Positions 10,874 to 19,228 of a stretch of DNA of 64,000 bases are shown here, piece by piece. The translations under genes were made by a program, and so were the position numbers. The notes below the pieces were generated by a model that was given only the letters and a program-made list of their open reading frames with translations, had not been told where the DNA came from and did no database searches. Source of the stretch: Bradyrhizobium cajani (GTDB lineage Bacteria; Pseudomonadota; Alphaproteobacteria; Rhizobiales; Xanthobacteraceae); the NCBI RefSeq assembly GCF_009759665.1, contig NZ_WQNE01000013.1, forward strand, positions 62,001 through 126,000, read 5' to 3'. Positions within the stretch are counted from its first letter, which is position 1. Each line of letters starts with the position of its first letter.

Positions 10874-11476
10874 ATGCAGCTGTCCGGACGCGGGGTCGTT
10901 TGCGTGCGCGGCGGCCGCGAGGTGTTTGCCGGGCTCGACTTCGCGGCCGCGTCGGGCGAAGCCGTGGCGGTCGTCGGCCGCAACGGCTCGGGCAAGACCT
11001 CGCTGCTCCGCCTGATCGCCGGCCTGCTCATTCCGGCCGGCGGCAGGATCGCGCTGGAGGGCGGCGATGCCGAGCTGACGCTGCCCGAGCAGTGCCATTA
11101 TCTCGGCCATCGCGACGCCCTGAAGCCGGCGCTGAGCGTGATGGAAAACTTGACATTTTGGGCTGATTTTCTCGGCGGCGAGCGCTGCGATGCGGCCGAG
11201 AGCCTCGCCACCGTCGGCCTCGACCACGCCACCCACCTGCCTGCCGCCTTCCTTTCCGCCGGCCAGCGCCGCCGGCTCTCGCTGGCCCGGCTGCTGACCG
11301 TGCGCCGCCCGGTCTGGCTGCTGGACGAGCCGACCACCGCGCTGGATGTCGCCGGCCAGGACATGTTCGGCGGCCTGATGCGCGAGCACCTCGCCCGCGG
11401 CGGCCTGATCATCGCCGCCACGCATGCCCCGCTGGGGATCGAGTCGCGGGAGCTGCGGATCGGGGGTGTGGCGTGA
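10874..11476 (+). CDS. ccmA: heme exporter ATP-binding protein CcmA (CycV)
   Basis: ATPase of the CcmABCD complex needed to release holo-CcmE during cytochrome c maturation. The 200-residue protein has Walker A GRNGSGKTS near residue 37, the ABC signature LSAGQRRR, Walker B VWLLDEPTTALD and the switch His in AATHAPLG; the TLPEQCHYLGHRDALKP block is typical of CcmA. It appears complete and ends normally. I chose the ATG at 10874 (an in-frame start at 10850 would add eight unconserved residues). Bradyrhizobium cycV is followed by cycW (ccmB); here the stop overlaps a DNA ligase reading frame instead and no ccmB is present in the window. Confidence 0.93.
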   Translation: MQLSGRGVVCVRGGREVFAGLDFAAASGEAVAVVGRNGSGKTSLLRLIAGLLIPAGGRIALEGGDAELTLPEQCHYLGHRDALKPALSVMENLTFWADFLGGERCDAAESLATVGLDHATHLPAAFLSAGQRRRLSLARLLTVRRPVWLLDEPTTALDVAGQDMFGGLMREHLARGGLIIAATHAPLGIESRELRIGGVA

Positions 11477-12981
11477 GGATCATCGACCCTCAGTTTTCCA
11501 AGCGGCCGGGCTCCGCTCTCTCCGTTCCCTCCCCCCTTGTGGGGGAGGGTCAGGGAGGGGGGTACTCCGGGCGAGATGTTGATGAGTCCCTTCCTCCGCC
11601 TCACCACAACAACCCACCACCTCCCACCCTCACCGAAGTCGTCACCACGCTCCGCACCCTCGGCAAGACCGAGCTGCCAAAACAGCTCGAACGCTGGCTC
11701 GACGAGCTCGACGAAACCGGCCGCTGGGCGCTGCTGAAGCTCGTCACGGGGGCGCTTCGCATCGGCATCTCCGCGCGCCTCGCCAAGACCGCGGCCGCCG
11801 CGCTCGGAGACAAGGACCCGCACGACATCGAGCTGATCTGGCCGGGCCTGGCGCCACCCTATCTCGACCTGTTCGCCTGGCTCGAAGGCCGCGCAGAAAA
11901 GCCCGTCAATCGCGATCCCGCGCCGTTCCGTCCCGTCATGCTGGCGCACGCGATAGAGAACACGGACTTCGCCAGCCTCGACCCCGCCGACTACATCGCC
12001 GAGTGGAAATGGGACGGTATCCGCGTTCAGGCGGTGGCGGGGCGCGACGACCGCGGACACATCACCGCGCGGCTCTATTCGCGCACCGGCGAGGACATCA
12101 CGGGAAGCTTTCCGGACCTCGTGCCGGCGCTGCGCCTGCCCGGCGCGATCGACGGCGAGCTTCTGATCCTGCGCGAGGGCCGCGTGCAAAGCTTCAACGT
12201 CCTGCAACAGCGGCTCAACCGCAAGGTCGTCTCGCCAAAGCTGATCAAGGAGTTTCCGATCCACTTGCGCGCCTATGATCTGCTTGGCGACGACGAGAAC
12301 GATCTGCGCGAACTGCCATTCGCCGAGCGGCGTGAACGGCTGCAAACCTTCATCGAAAAACTTGGCGATCCCCGCATCGACCTGTCACCCACCGTCCCCT
12401 TCACAAGCTGGGCGGCATTGACCGCCGCGCGCTCCGATCCCGCGAGCGCCGGCGCGGGCAAAGATGCCGACGCCGTCGAAGGCGTGATGCTGAAACGTCG
12501 CGATGCGCCTTACTTGCCGGGACGGCCGAAGGGACAATGGTGGAAATGGAAGCGTGATCCGCACATCATCGACGCCGTGTTGATTTATGCGCAGCGCGGC
12601 CACGGCAAGCGCTCGTCCTATTATTCCGACTACACATTCGGCGTCTGGACTAAGGGCGATGCCGGCGATGAGCTGGTGCCGGTCGGAAAAGCCTATTTCG
12701 GCTTCACCGACGAGGAATTGCTTCAGATCGACCGCTTCGTCCGCCGCAACACCACGGAAAAATTCGGCCCCGTCCGCCATGTCGTGCACGAACCGGACAA
12801 GGGGCTGGTGCTGGAGGTCGCTTTCGAAGGGCTCCAGCGCTCGCCGCGGCACAAATCCGGCGTCGCCATGCGCTTTCCCCGCATCAGCCGCTTGCGCTGG
12901 GACAAGCCGCCGCGGGAGGCCGATCGGCTGGAAACGCTGGAAAGGATGCTGAAGGAAGAAGTGGCGGAGCTTCAGGCGTGA
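11473..12981 (+). CDS. ATP-dependent DNA ligase, N-terminally truncated
   Basis: Bacterial ATP-dependent DNA ligase of the LigB/LigC-like group that occurs with DNA-repair helicase and exonuclease genes. The adenylation domain is intact: motif I EWKWDGIR with nucleophile Lys179, RLYSRTGEDITGSFPDL, IDGELL, EGVMLKRRDAPY and QWWKWKRDP (motif V), then the OB domain to RISRLRWDKPPREADRL. The reading frame is open from a GTG overlapping the ccmA stop, but the first roughly 45 residues encode intergenic repeat (PSPLVGEGQGGG) and unconserved sequence. Homology starts only at NNPPPPTLTEVVTTL; in the family this lies about 85-95 residues into the protein, so the start of the N-terminal DNA-binding domain is missing. 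Either a rearranged, possibly inactive gene or an assembly join. Its true start is unknown. Confidence 0.75.
   Translation: MRIIDPQFSKRPGSALSVPSPLVGEGQGGGYSGRDVDESLPPPHHNNPPPPTLTEVVTTLRTLGKTELPKQLERWLDELDETGRWALLKLVTGALRIGISARLAKTAAAALGDKDPHDIELIWPGLAPPYLDLFAWLEGRAEKPVNRDPAPFRPVMLAHAIENTDFASLDPADYIAEWKWDGIRVQAVAGRDDRGHITARLYSRTGEDITGSFPDLVPALRLPGAIDGELLILREGRVQSFNVLQQRLNRKVVSPKLIKEFPIHLRAYDLLGDDENDLRELPFAERRERLQTFIEKLGDPRIDLSPTVPFTSWAALTAARSDPASAGAGKDADAVEGVMLKRRDAPYLPGRPKGQWWKWKRDPHIIDAVLIYAQRGHGKRSSYYSDYTFGVWTKGDAGDELVPVGKAYFGFTDEELLQIDRFVRRNTTEKFGPVRHVVHEPDKGLVLEVAFEGLQRSPRHKSGVAMRFPRISRLRWDKPPREADRLETLERMLKEEVAELQA
11527..11560. repeat. half of a family D intergenic repeat inside the ligase frame
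   Basis: CCCTCCCCCC-TTGT-GGGGGAGGGTCAGGGAGGGG is one arm of a common Bradyrhizobium intergenic palindrome, related to 13021-13140 and 44592-44695. It is translated in frame at the start of the ligase and marks the ccmA-ligase junction. Confidence 0.7.
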
Positions 12982-13020
12982 AAGTGCAATGAGGCTCGAT
13001 TGACGTCAGGGCGGCGGTGC

Positions 13021-13140
13021 GCTCCCTCGCCCGCTTGCGGGAGAGGGCTCGGGAGTGGGTATCTCCGCATTGGGACTCCCCCAGAGGACAGAACCCTCAC
13101 CCGGCGCTTCGCGCCGACCTCTCCCGCAAGCGGGAGAGGT
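13021..13140. repeat. dispersed palindromic repeat, family D (CTCTCCCGCAAGCGGGAGAG)
   Basis: A composite inverted repeat: GCCCGCTTGCGGGAGAGGGC near 13030, then CCCTCACCCGGCGCTTCGCG and CTCTCCCGCAAGCGGGAGAG at the right end. It fills most of the 284-base gap between the ligase and the next gene, in which I see nothing else. Confidence 0.8.
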
Positions 13141-13265
13141 TACAGCGACCCGCGGCACGCGCTGCCCGAATTAAAACGCGGTAAGCTGATTGACGTGCCG
13201 ATGCGGGTTCCCCATGTGCCCCGCCATGACCTATAATGGGGTCGAATCCTCCTGAGGAGTTTGCG

Positions 13266-13568
13266 ATGGCCAATGACGTCAGAGATTTGCCGGCCGGCCA
13301 CAGCGATGGCCTGAACCGCTTTCTCGGCGGCTCGCCGCTGGCGGTCGCGTTCCGGCTGGTGCTGCTCTCGATCCTGGTCGGCGTCGTGCTGGCCGCAATC
13401 GGCTTCGATCCCTGGAATATCATCTACAGCATCCGCCTGTTGTTCCAGCGGCTCTGGGATCTCGGCTTCGATGCCGTCAACTGGCTGTGGCGCTACTTCC
13501 TGCTTGGCGCGGTCCTCGTAGTCCCGATCTGGCTGCTCTCGCGCGTCTTCGGCGCGCCGCGCCGCTAG
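13266..13568 (+). CDS. small DUF6460-like membrane protein
   Basis: A 100-residue inner-membrane protein with two hydrophobic segments: one around residues 29-50 (AFRLVLLSILVGVVLAAIGF) and one around 75-92 (FLLGAVLVVPIWLLSRVF). Between them is an aromatic amphipathic stretch, IIYSIRLLFQRLWDLGFDAVNWLWR. This layout is that of small integrase-like/DUF6460 proteins conserved in Bradyrhizobium and relatives; no function is known. The ATG at 13266 is preceded by TGAGGAGTTTGCG, a good ribosome site, and is preferred to an in-frame start at 13236. It lies 31 bases upstream of the metallo-hydrolase gene, probably in one transcript. Confidence 0.8.
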   Translation: MANDVRDLPAGHSDGLNRFLGGSPLAVAFRLVLLSILVGVVLAAIGFDPWNIIYSIRLLFQRLWDLGFDAVNWLWRYFLLGAVLVVPIWLLSRVFGAPRR

Positions 13569-13599
13569 GTCCGGGGCGAACTCAGGGAGTCCGCAGCCG

Positions 13600-14334
13600 A
13601 TGCAATTGCGCTTTGTCGGCTGCGGCGACGCCTTCGGCTCGGGCGGCAGGCTCAACACCTGCTTCCATGTCTCCGGGCGTGAGGCCAATTTCCTGATCGA
13701 TTGCGGCGCGTCGACGCTGCCGGCGCTGAAGCGGCTCGAGATCGACCGCAACGACATCGACCTGATCCTGATCACGCATTTCCATGGCGACCACTTTGCG
13801 GGACTGCCGTTTGTCCTGCTCGATGCGCAATTCTCGCGGCGGGCACGGCCGCTCACCATCGCCGGCCCCGCAGGTATCGCGACGCGGCTTGCGCAAGTCA
13901 TGGAGGCTCTGTTCGAGCACTCCTCGAAGACCAAGCAGCGTTTCGAACTAAACGTCGTCGAGCTCGCGCCCGAGCGAAGCCAAACCTTCGGCGCGGTGAC
14001 GGTGACGCCCTACCCGGTCGTGCATGGCGAATCCGGCGGGCCCTTCCTCGCCTATCGCGTCGAGGTCGAGGGCCGTACGCTCGCCTACAGCGCCGATACC
14101 GAATGGACGGAGACGCTCATTCCGCTGGCGCATGGCGCGGACCTTTTCATTGCGGAAGCCTATATGTACGAGAAGGTGGTCAAGAACCATCTCAGCCTGA
14201 AGACCCTGGAGCAGCATTTGCCCGCGATCGGCGCCAAGCGGCTCGTCCTCACCCATATGAGCGACGACATGCTGTCGCGTCTGGGCGAGGTGCCGCATCT
14301 CGCCGCCGAAGACGGCATGGTGCTCGTGGTCTGA
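13600..14334 (+). CDS. MBL-fold metallo-hydrolase (RNase Z/PhnP-like)
   Basis: A 244-residue metallo-beta-lactamase-fold hydrolase. The metal-binding motif THFHGDHFAG (HxHxDH) lies near residues 62-71; further ligands are the His in VVHGE, the Asp in YSADTEW and the His in LVLTHMSDD. The start MQLRFVGCGDAFGSGGRLNTC resembles the RNase Z / cyclic phosphodiesterase branch (ElaC, PhnP), but the tRNase Z exosite insertion is absent, so tRNA 3' processing should not be assumed. It is cytoplasmic (no signal). The gene ends one base before the MATE transporter start, so the two, perhaps with the small membrane protein upstream, form an operon. Confidence 0.87.
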   Translation: MQLRFVGCGDAFGSGGRLNTCFHVSGREANFLIDCGASTLPALKRLEIDRNDIDLILITHFHGDHFAGLPFVLLDAQFSRRARPLTIAGPAGIATRLAQVMEALFEHSSKTKQRFELNVVELAPERSQTFGAVTVTPYPVVHGESGGPFLAYRVEVEGRTLAYSADTEWTETLIPLAHGADLFIAEAYMYEKVVKNHLSLKTLEQHLPAIGAKRLVLTHMSDDMLSRLGEVPHLAAEDGMVLVV

Positions 14335-14335
14335 C

Positions 14336-15661
14336 ATGCACGCGCCGGTTCATCCCAGGATAGGCTCGCGCCAGGTGTTCGCCATCGCAGGTCCCGCGAT
14401 GGTCGCGAACCTCACCACGCCCCTGATCGGCGTGGTCTCGACCACGGCGATCGGACGGCTCGACGATGCCGCCCTGCTCGGCGGCGTCGCGATGGCCTCC
14501 GTGATCTTCGACTGCCTGTTCTGGCTGTTCGGCTTCCTGCGCATGAGCACGCTCGCCTTCACCGCACAGGCGCTGGGTGCGGGCGAGACCCGCGAGCAGA
14601 CCGTGATCCTGGTGCGCGGCTTCATCGTCGCCGGCCTGATCGGCGCCGCGCTGATCGCGCTGCAATTGCCCCTCTCCGCCGTGCTGTTCGACCTGATGGG
14701 CGGCAGCGAAGGCGTTACGCGTGCGGCGAAAACCTATTTCATGATCCGGATATGGTCGTCGCCGTTCGCGCTCGCCAATTACGTCATCCTTGGCTGGCTG
14801 ATCGGCAAGGCCCGTGCCAATCCGGCACTGCTGCTCCAGATCGTCATCAACCTCGTCAACATGGTGGCGACGATCCTGCTGGTGCTGGTCTACGACACCG
14901 GCATCGCCGGTGCCGCGATCGCAGCGCTGCTGTCGGAAGCGGTCGGATTCGGGCTCGGCGTGGTCGTCTGCCGCCACTATGCCGACGGTGGCTTCACCGT
15001 GCCATACGCAGCCCTGTTCGACCGGGCCAAGCTCGTGCGGCTGCTGGCGGTGAACTCCGACATCCTGATCCGCACCGCGGCGCTGATCGCGGTGTTCATG
15101 TTCTTCACCGCCAAGGGCGCACGCGCCGGCGACGTGACGCTGGCTGCGAATTCTGTGCTCAACAACTTCCTGCTGGTCAGCGCCTTCTTCCTCGACGGTC
15201 TCGCCAACGCAGCCCAGCAGCTCTGCGGCCGCACCCTTGGCGCGGGCGATGCCAAGGGCTTTGCGGATTCGACCCGGCTGGTGCTGCTGTGGGGCCTCGG
15301 CTTCGCGATCGTCGTCGCCGTGCTGTTCGCGTTGTTCGGACCGGCCCTGATCGGTTTCATGACGGCGAGCGAAGACGTCCGCCGTGCCGCACGCGAATTC
15401 CTGCCGTTCGTCGTGCTCGCGCCCATACCGGGCGTGTTCGCCTTCGGCTTCGACGGCATCTATATCGGTGCGACCTGGGCGCGCGCGATGCGGAATTTGA
15501 TGCTGGCCTCGCTCGCGATCTTCCTCGGCACCTGGTGGGCGCTGCAATCGCTCGGCAATGCCGGACTGTGGAGCGCGTTGATTGCCTCCTACGTCTCGCG
15601 CGGCGGCTTGCAGGCCGCGCGCTATCCGGCGCAGTTCAGGGCGACGTTCCCGAAATCGTAG
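14336..15661 (+). CDS. MATE family efflux transporter (DinF-like)
   Basis: A 441-residue multidrug/toxic-compound extrusion transporter of the inner membrane with about 12 hydrophobic segments in two halves. The first half begins with FAIAGPAMVANLTTPLIGVVSTTAIGRLDD and the second repeats the theme near residue 235 (LAVNSDILIRTAALIAVFMFF). The sequence is closest in style to the DinF/NorM sodium- or proton-coupled branch. The start ATG is one base after the preceding stop (TGACATG), which implies translational coupling with the MBL hydrolase. Substrate unknown. A second, only distantly similar MATE gene is at 42976-44418. Confidence 0.92.
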   Translation: MHAPVHPRIGSRQVFAIAGPAMVANLTTPLIGVVSTTAIGRLDDAALLGGVAMASVIFDCLFWLFGFLRMSTLAFTAQALGAGETREQTVILVRGFIVAGLIGAALIALQLPLSAVLFDLMGGSEGVTRAAKTYFMIRIWSSPFALANYVILGWLIGKARANPALLLQIVINLVNMVATILLVLVYDTGIAGAAIAALLSEAVGFGLGVVVCRHYADGGFTVPYAALFDRAKLVRLLAVNSDILIRTAALIAVFMFFTAKGARAGDVTLAANSVLNNFLLVSAFFLDGLANAAQQLCGRTLGAGDAKGFADSTRLVLLWGLGFAIVVAVLFALFGPALIGFMTASEDVRRAAREFLPFVVLAPIPGVFAFGFDGIYIGATWARAMRNLMLASLAIFLGTWWALQSLGNAGLWSALIASYVSRGGLQAARYPAQFRATFPKS

Positions 15662-15683
15662 CCCGCCGAAGCCGCAGCCTTGG

Positions 15684-16781
15684 CTACATCCCCGGCCAGT
15701 CTTCCGCCGTGAGTGTAGCCGCGTCCGCGCCGACGATGTCCGAGAGCGAATCCCGGCCCGTGCGCAACAACGTCGAGGCGAGATCGCGCTTGATGTCATC
15801 GACGAGACCCAAGCCCTTGTAGACCAGCGACGAATAGAGCTGGATCAGGCTCGCTCCGGCGCGAATCTTGGTCAGTGCGGCACCACCGGAGTCCACGCCG
15901 CCGACGCCGATCAACGGGAATGCGCCCTCGACGCGCACATAGGTCTCCGCGACCATGCGCGTCGACAAACGAAACAGCGGCCGGCCGGACAGACCGCCCT
16001 GCTCCTTGGCGCGCATCTCCTCGCGCAGCGTGCTCGGCCGCGCGATCGTCGTGTTCGAAACGATCATGCCGTCGACCCGGCGCGAGCGCGCGACCTGCAC
16101 GACATCGTCGAGCTGGGCGAGGCTGAGATCGGGCGCGATCTTGAGCAGCACCGGTGTGTCGCCGGCCTTCTGCCGCACCCGCTCGCGCGCGTCGATCACC
16201 CTTGCGAGGAGATCGTCGAGCAGCGCGCCTTCCTGCAGATTGCGCAAGCCTGGCGTGTTCGGCGAGGAGACGTTGATGGTGAAATAGCTCGCGACCGGCG
16301 CAAAGGTCTCGATCAGCGTCACGTAATCGGCGACGCGATCCGGCGAATCCTTGTTGGCGCCGACATTGACGCCGACGATGCCGCCATGTTGCGCGCGCGC
16401 GGCGAGCCTGCGCAACGCAACGTCCGCCCCGTCATTGTTGAAGCCCATGCGGTTGATGACGGCCTCGTCGCGCTCGAGCCGGAACAGTCGCGGCCGCGGA
16501 TTGCCGCTTTGCGGCTTCGGCGTGACCGAGCCGATCTCGACGAAGCCGAAACCAAGCCGCAGCAGTGCATCCGGCACCTCCGCGCTCTTGTCGAAACCTG
16601 CGGCCATGCCGATCGGATTGGGAAAATTGAGCCCGAAGGCGCGCACCGCCAGTTTGGGATCGTCCGCGCGCGGCTTGACCGGCGGTAGGAAGCGCAGGCC
16701 CTGGATCGCGAGGCGATGCGCATCCTCCGGATCGAGCCAGCGCAGCACTGGCAATGAGAAGGCGTCGAAAGCGCGGATCAC
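15684..16781 (-). CDS. pyrD: dihydroorotate dehydrogenase (quinone), class 2
   Basis: Fourth step of pyrimidine synthesis: oxidises dihydroorotate to orotate and passes electrons to quinone at the inner membrane. The 365-residue length and an N-terminal amphipathic extension (FSLPVLRWLDPEDAHRLAIQGL) mark the membrane-associated class 2. FMN/substrate motifs are visible: NPIGMAAGFDKSAE, GFGFVEIGSVTPKPQSGNPRPR, NRMGFNN, NVSSPNTPGLRNLQ with the catalytic Ser, and LIGVGGVDSG. The start overlaps the stop of the DUF952 gene by 4 bases, giving a DUF952-pyrD operon that is common in Rhizobiales. Confidence 0.97.
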   Translation of the reverse strand: MIRAFDAFSLPVLRWLDPEDAHRLAIQGLRFLPPVKPRADDPKLAVRAFGLNFPNPIGMAAGFDKSAEVPDALLRLGFGFVEIGSVTPKPQSGNPRPRLFRLERDEAVINRMGFNNDGADVALRRLAARAQHGGIVGVNVGANKDSPDRVADYVTLIETFAPVASYFTINVSSPNTPGLRNLQEGALLDDLLARVIDARERVRQKAGDTPVLLKIAPDLSLAQLDDVVQVARSRRVDGMIVSNTTIARPSTLREEMRAKEQGGLSGRPLFRLSTRMVAETYVRVEGAFPLIGVGGVDSGGAALTKIRAGASLIQLYSSLVYKGLGLVDDIKRDLASTLLRTGRDSLSDIVGADAATLTAEDWPGM

Positions 16782-17122
16782 GGGGCAAGCTCCGGAACAT
16801 CGTGACCGCCGTCGCCGCGTATGTTGAGGTTGATCACCGCGAGCACCGCGCCGAGGTCGAGTTCGCCATAGAGATGGGGAAACAGCTCGTCATTGCGCGA
16901 GCGCTCCCAGCGCAGCTCACTGCCGAGCGCGTCGCCGTCGACCTCGACCAGGAACAGCGCCCGCTGCCCGAAGAAATGCTTTCGCAGGGTCTCGGGAACC
17001 TGGCCGGCCGTCGAGAAATGGATGAAACCGTCGCGCGTGTCGTCTGCACTGCCCCGGTAGACGCCCTGCCGTTCCGCCTCGCGCCAGGCCGAGGCCGGAC
17101 AGATTTTGTAGATCTTGACCAC
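16778..17122 (-). CDS. DUF952 domain-containing protein
   Basis: A protein of about 114 residues matching DUF952: VVKIYKICPASAWREAERQGVYRGSA-type start, then DGFIHFSTAGQVPETLRKHF and FLVEVDGDALG, RWERSRNDELFPHLYGELDLGAV. The fold resembles ADP-ribosyl-transferase-like or DUF952 glutathione-related domains, but no function is proven. I chose the GTG at 17122, because the longer frame to 17227 adds 35 unconserved residues. It overlaps the pyrD start and is probably co-transcribed with it. Confidence 0.82.
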   Translation of the reverse strand: MVKIYKICPASAWREAERQGVYRGSADDTRDGFIHFSTAGQVPETLRKHFFGQRALFLVEVDGDALGSELRWERSRNDELFPHLYGELDLGAVLAVINLNIRGDGGHDVPELAP

Positions 17123-17442
17123 CGCTTCCGCAGCCCTGTTTGCTCTTTGACTCTCTTGGAGTTTTTCGTCTCGTGCGGGTCCCTGAAACCCGGGCGCGAC
17201 CGTAAAGGCCGCCCCTTCCGAACTCAAGACTTAGAGCCATTTCCGTGCCGATGAAATCGGAACGGGGCTCCAGATTCCTGTTTTGACACGTTTTCCTGCT
17301 GCGCGCCGGTATCCACTTCGCTTGAAAACGCTTCAGCCATCACCCCTTGCGCGAAAAACGGAAAACCGGTTGATTTGAGGACAGTTTTCCTGAGTTGCGA
17401 CGGGCTGGACCTTCCATGGTCAGACAGGCCAAAGCGCAGAGG

Positions 17443-18069
17443 ATGCTGACCCACGACCAGATCTGGAGCGCGCTGGATCGGCTGGCCGCGCGAGCCGGCC
17501 TGTCGCCGTCCGGGCTTGCCAAGCGCGCCGGGCTCGATCCCACCACCTTCAACAGGTCCAAGCGCGTCACCTCCGATGGCCGCGAGCGCTGGCCCTCGAC
17601 CGAATCGATCGCGAAGGCGCTGGCGGCGGCCGGCTCCTCGCTCGAGACCTTCGTCCGGCTGATCGAGGACGGGCCGGGCGACGGCCGCTCCGTCCCCCTG
17701 CTCGGCTTCGCGCTCGCCGGCGCGAGCGGCGCCTTCGACGAGTCCGGCTTTCCGTCCGGCAAGGGCTGGACCGAGGTCACGCTTCCCACCGACGCGGACA
17801 GCCATACCTTCGCGCTGGAGATTTCCGGTGATGCGCTTGGGCCGACCTATCGCGACGGCGACATCATCCTGGTCTCGCCTGGTGCGCCGATCCGCAAAGG
17901 GGATCGCGTGGTGGTGAAGACGAGGGCGGGCGAGGTGACGGTCGCGACGTTGAAGCGCCGCACGGCAAGGGCGCTGGACTTGCAGCCGCTCGATGCGGCG
18001 CAGCCGGAGCGAACGGTGGTGGCGAGTGACGTTGCGTGGATGGCGCGGATCATGTGGGCGAGCCAGTGA
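17443..18069 (+). CDS. HTH regulator with LexA/S24-like domain lacking the catalytic Ser
   Basis: A protein of about 208 residues. An N-terminal helix-turn-helix (LAARAGLSPSGLAKRAGLDPTTFNRSK, residues 9-36) is joined to a C-terminal S24 peptidase fold (about residues 105-205). In LexA and cI-type repressors the nucleophile is in GDSM; here the same place reads SGDALGPTYRDGD, so the serine is replaced by Ala131 and self-cleavage is not expected. It is probably a stable DNA-binding regulator, perhaps sensing a ligand. I chose the ATG at 17443 where homology begins; ATG 17416 and TTG 17395 are alternatives. It is a single gene with no phage genes nearby. Confidence 0.82.
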   Translation: MLTHDQIWSALDRLAARAGLSPSGLAKRAGLDPTTFNRSKRVTSDGRERWPSTESIAKALAAAGSSLETFVRLIEDGPGDGRSVPLLGFALAGASGAFDESGFPSGKGWTEVTLPTDADSHTFALEISGDALGPTYRDGDIILVSPGAPIRKGDRVVVKTRAGEVTVATLKRRTARALDLQPLDAAQPERTVVASDVAWMARIMWASQ

Positions 18070-18139
18070 TTGCGGAAACAGGTCCCGTCAGGCCCCGTTG
18101 AACCGACATGCCGCAACTCACTGCGCATCCATCGCCGCC

Positions 18140-18631
18140 TCACAGCACTTCGAAGATCTTGTAGGCGACAGCCCCCTCGACGAGATAACCCTTGCCGACA
18201 CAGACGATGTCGTTGAGCCAGGCGTAGGTTTGCGAGCCGGTTTCGAACAGCGGATTGGTGCGGAAATAGTATCCGGCGGGGTCGACCTGGGTCCGCCGCG
18301 CGGGGTCCGCCATCTCGGCCCGCAAGTGCTGCGGTGTCACCCAGCGGCCGCCATAGGTCATGTAGATCAGCTCGCCGTCATGGGTCCGCAGCGACAGGCG
18401 AACGTCGAGCGTCATAGCGCCATCGGCACGAAACAACGCCCAGTCGCCGCCGCCCCGCAGCACCTCGCCGCGCAGGCGCGGCCCTTCGAATACGCCCTTG
18501 GCGGCACCGAACAGCACGCGCTGCCCGACCGGGCCCGCGCCGAAATTGAGACGCGGATCGAGATCGACGACGATGTCGAAGAGGTGCCGGGTCGCGAGAT
18601 CACCGACGGATTTGACGCGGGGATCGGCCAT
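18140..18631 (-). CDS. DUF3237 domain-containing protein
   Basis: A 163-residue cytoplasmic protein of the DUF3237 (UPF0311) family: HLFDIVVDLDPRLNFG, GPRLRGEVLRGGGDW, ADGAMTLDVRLSLRTHDGELIYMTYGGR and FRTNPLFETGS...YAWLNDIVCVGKG are the conserved blocks. Some relatives sit in degradation or polyketide-like gene clusters, but the biochemical role is unknown. It is 44 bases downstream of the NTF2-like gene on the same strand, so they form a two-gene operon probably controlled by the divergent TetR regulator. Confidence 0.85.
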   Translation of the reverse strand: MADPRVKSVGDLATRHLFDIVVDLDPRLNFGAGPVGQRVLFGAAKGVFEGPRLRGEVLRGGGDWALFRADGAMTLDVRLSLRTHDGELIYMTYGGRWVTPQHLRAEMADPARRTQVDPAGYYFRTNPLFETGSQTYAWLNDIVCVGKGYLVEGAVAYKIFEVL

Positions 18632-18675
18632 GGTCTGGCGCTCCTTGATGTCGTGGATGGAACGTTGTCGGCGAC

Positions 18676-19134
18676 CTATGCCGCCTGCGAGGCGTCGCCA
18701 AACAGCCTGCGCCGGACCGCGTCGGTCGAGACGCCGGATTGGGCGCAGAGCTCGGAGAGATCGAACACGAAGCGCTCATGCGCGATCCTGTCGTCGCGAA
18801 AGGCAAAGGTGATGAATACCGACAGCTCGGCACGGCGGCCGTTCGGCACGACGCCGAAACGATCGCCCGTCATCGTCATCCGCGCGGTGCCCCAGCAGAC
18901 CAGCGTGCCGTCGGAATCGGCGTGGCCATCGAGCGTGACATGGTAGTCGGGGAAGGATGTGAAGAAGCGCGCCAGGATGCGCTCGTTTTCCACTAATCCC
19001 TGGGCCCTGGTGCCGAAGGCTGGCGTTTCCAACACCATGTCCGGGTGCAGGACCTCCAGCGCCGCGGGGATATCCTGCCGGCTCTTCGCAATCGCCAGCC
19101 TCTCCGCCAGCTCGAACATCCGCCCGCCGTCCAT
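18676..19134 (-). CDS. nuclear transport factor 2 (SnoaL-like) family protein
   Basis: A protein of about 152 residues with an NTF2/SnoaL cone fold: an N-terminal helix (FELAERLAIAKSRQDIPAALEVLHPDMVLETPAFGT), GLVENERILARFFTSFPDYHVTLDGHADSDGTLVCWGTARMTMTG and a C-terminal helix. The family includes ketosteroid-isomerase-like enzymes, polyketide cyclases and limonene epoxide hydrolases, so a small hydrophobic substrate is likely. The start at the ATG at 19134 is preferred; 19146 is possible. It is divergent from a TetR gene, with a palindrome between them, and is followed by DUF3237. Confidence 0.83.
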   Translation of the reverse strand: MDGGRMFELAERLAIAKSRQDIPAALEVLHPDMVLETPAFGTRAQGLVENERILARFFTSFPDYHVTLDGHADSDGTLVCWGTARMTMTGDRFGVVPNGRRAELSVFITFAFRDDRIAHERFVFDLSELCAQSGVSTDAVRRRLFGDASQAA

Positions 19135-19165
19135 GGTCCACCTCAATACATACCATGTGTTTGAG

Positions 19166-19182
19166 ACATACTCTATGTATGT
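19166..19182. promoter_or_regulatory. candidate TetR operator ACATAC-N5-GTATGT
   Basis: A perfect 6-base inverted repeat with a 5-base spacer in the divergent promoter region of the NTF2 gene and the tetR gene. The local DNA is AT-rich and a further ACATAC occurs at 19148-19153. Its size and place suit autoregulation by the adjacent TetR protein. Confidence 0.55.
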
Positions 19183-19228
19183 TATATGCGTTTTGTTACC
19201 AGCACGTCAAGCGATAGGTTGCCGCGCG

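Noticed and set aside
17443..18069. Prophage repressor indicating a phage remnant
   Set aside because: Neighbours are housekeeping or metabolic genes and no phage structural, replication or integrase genes are seen.
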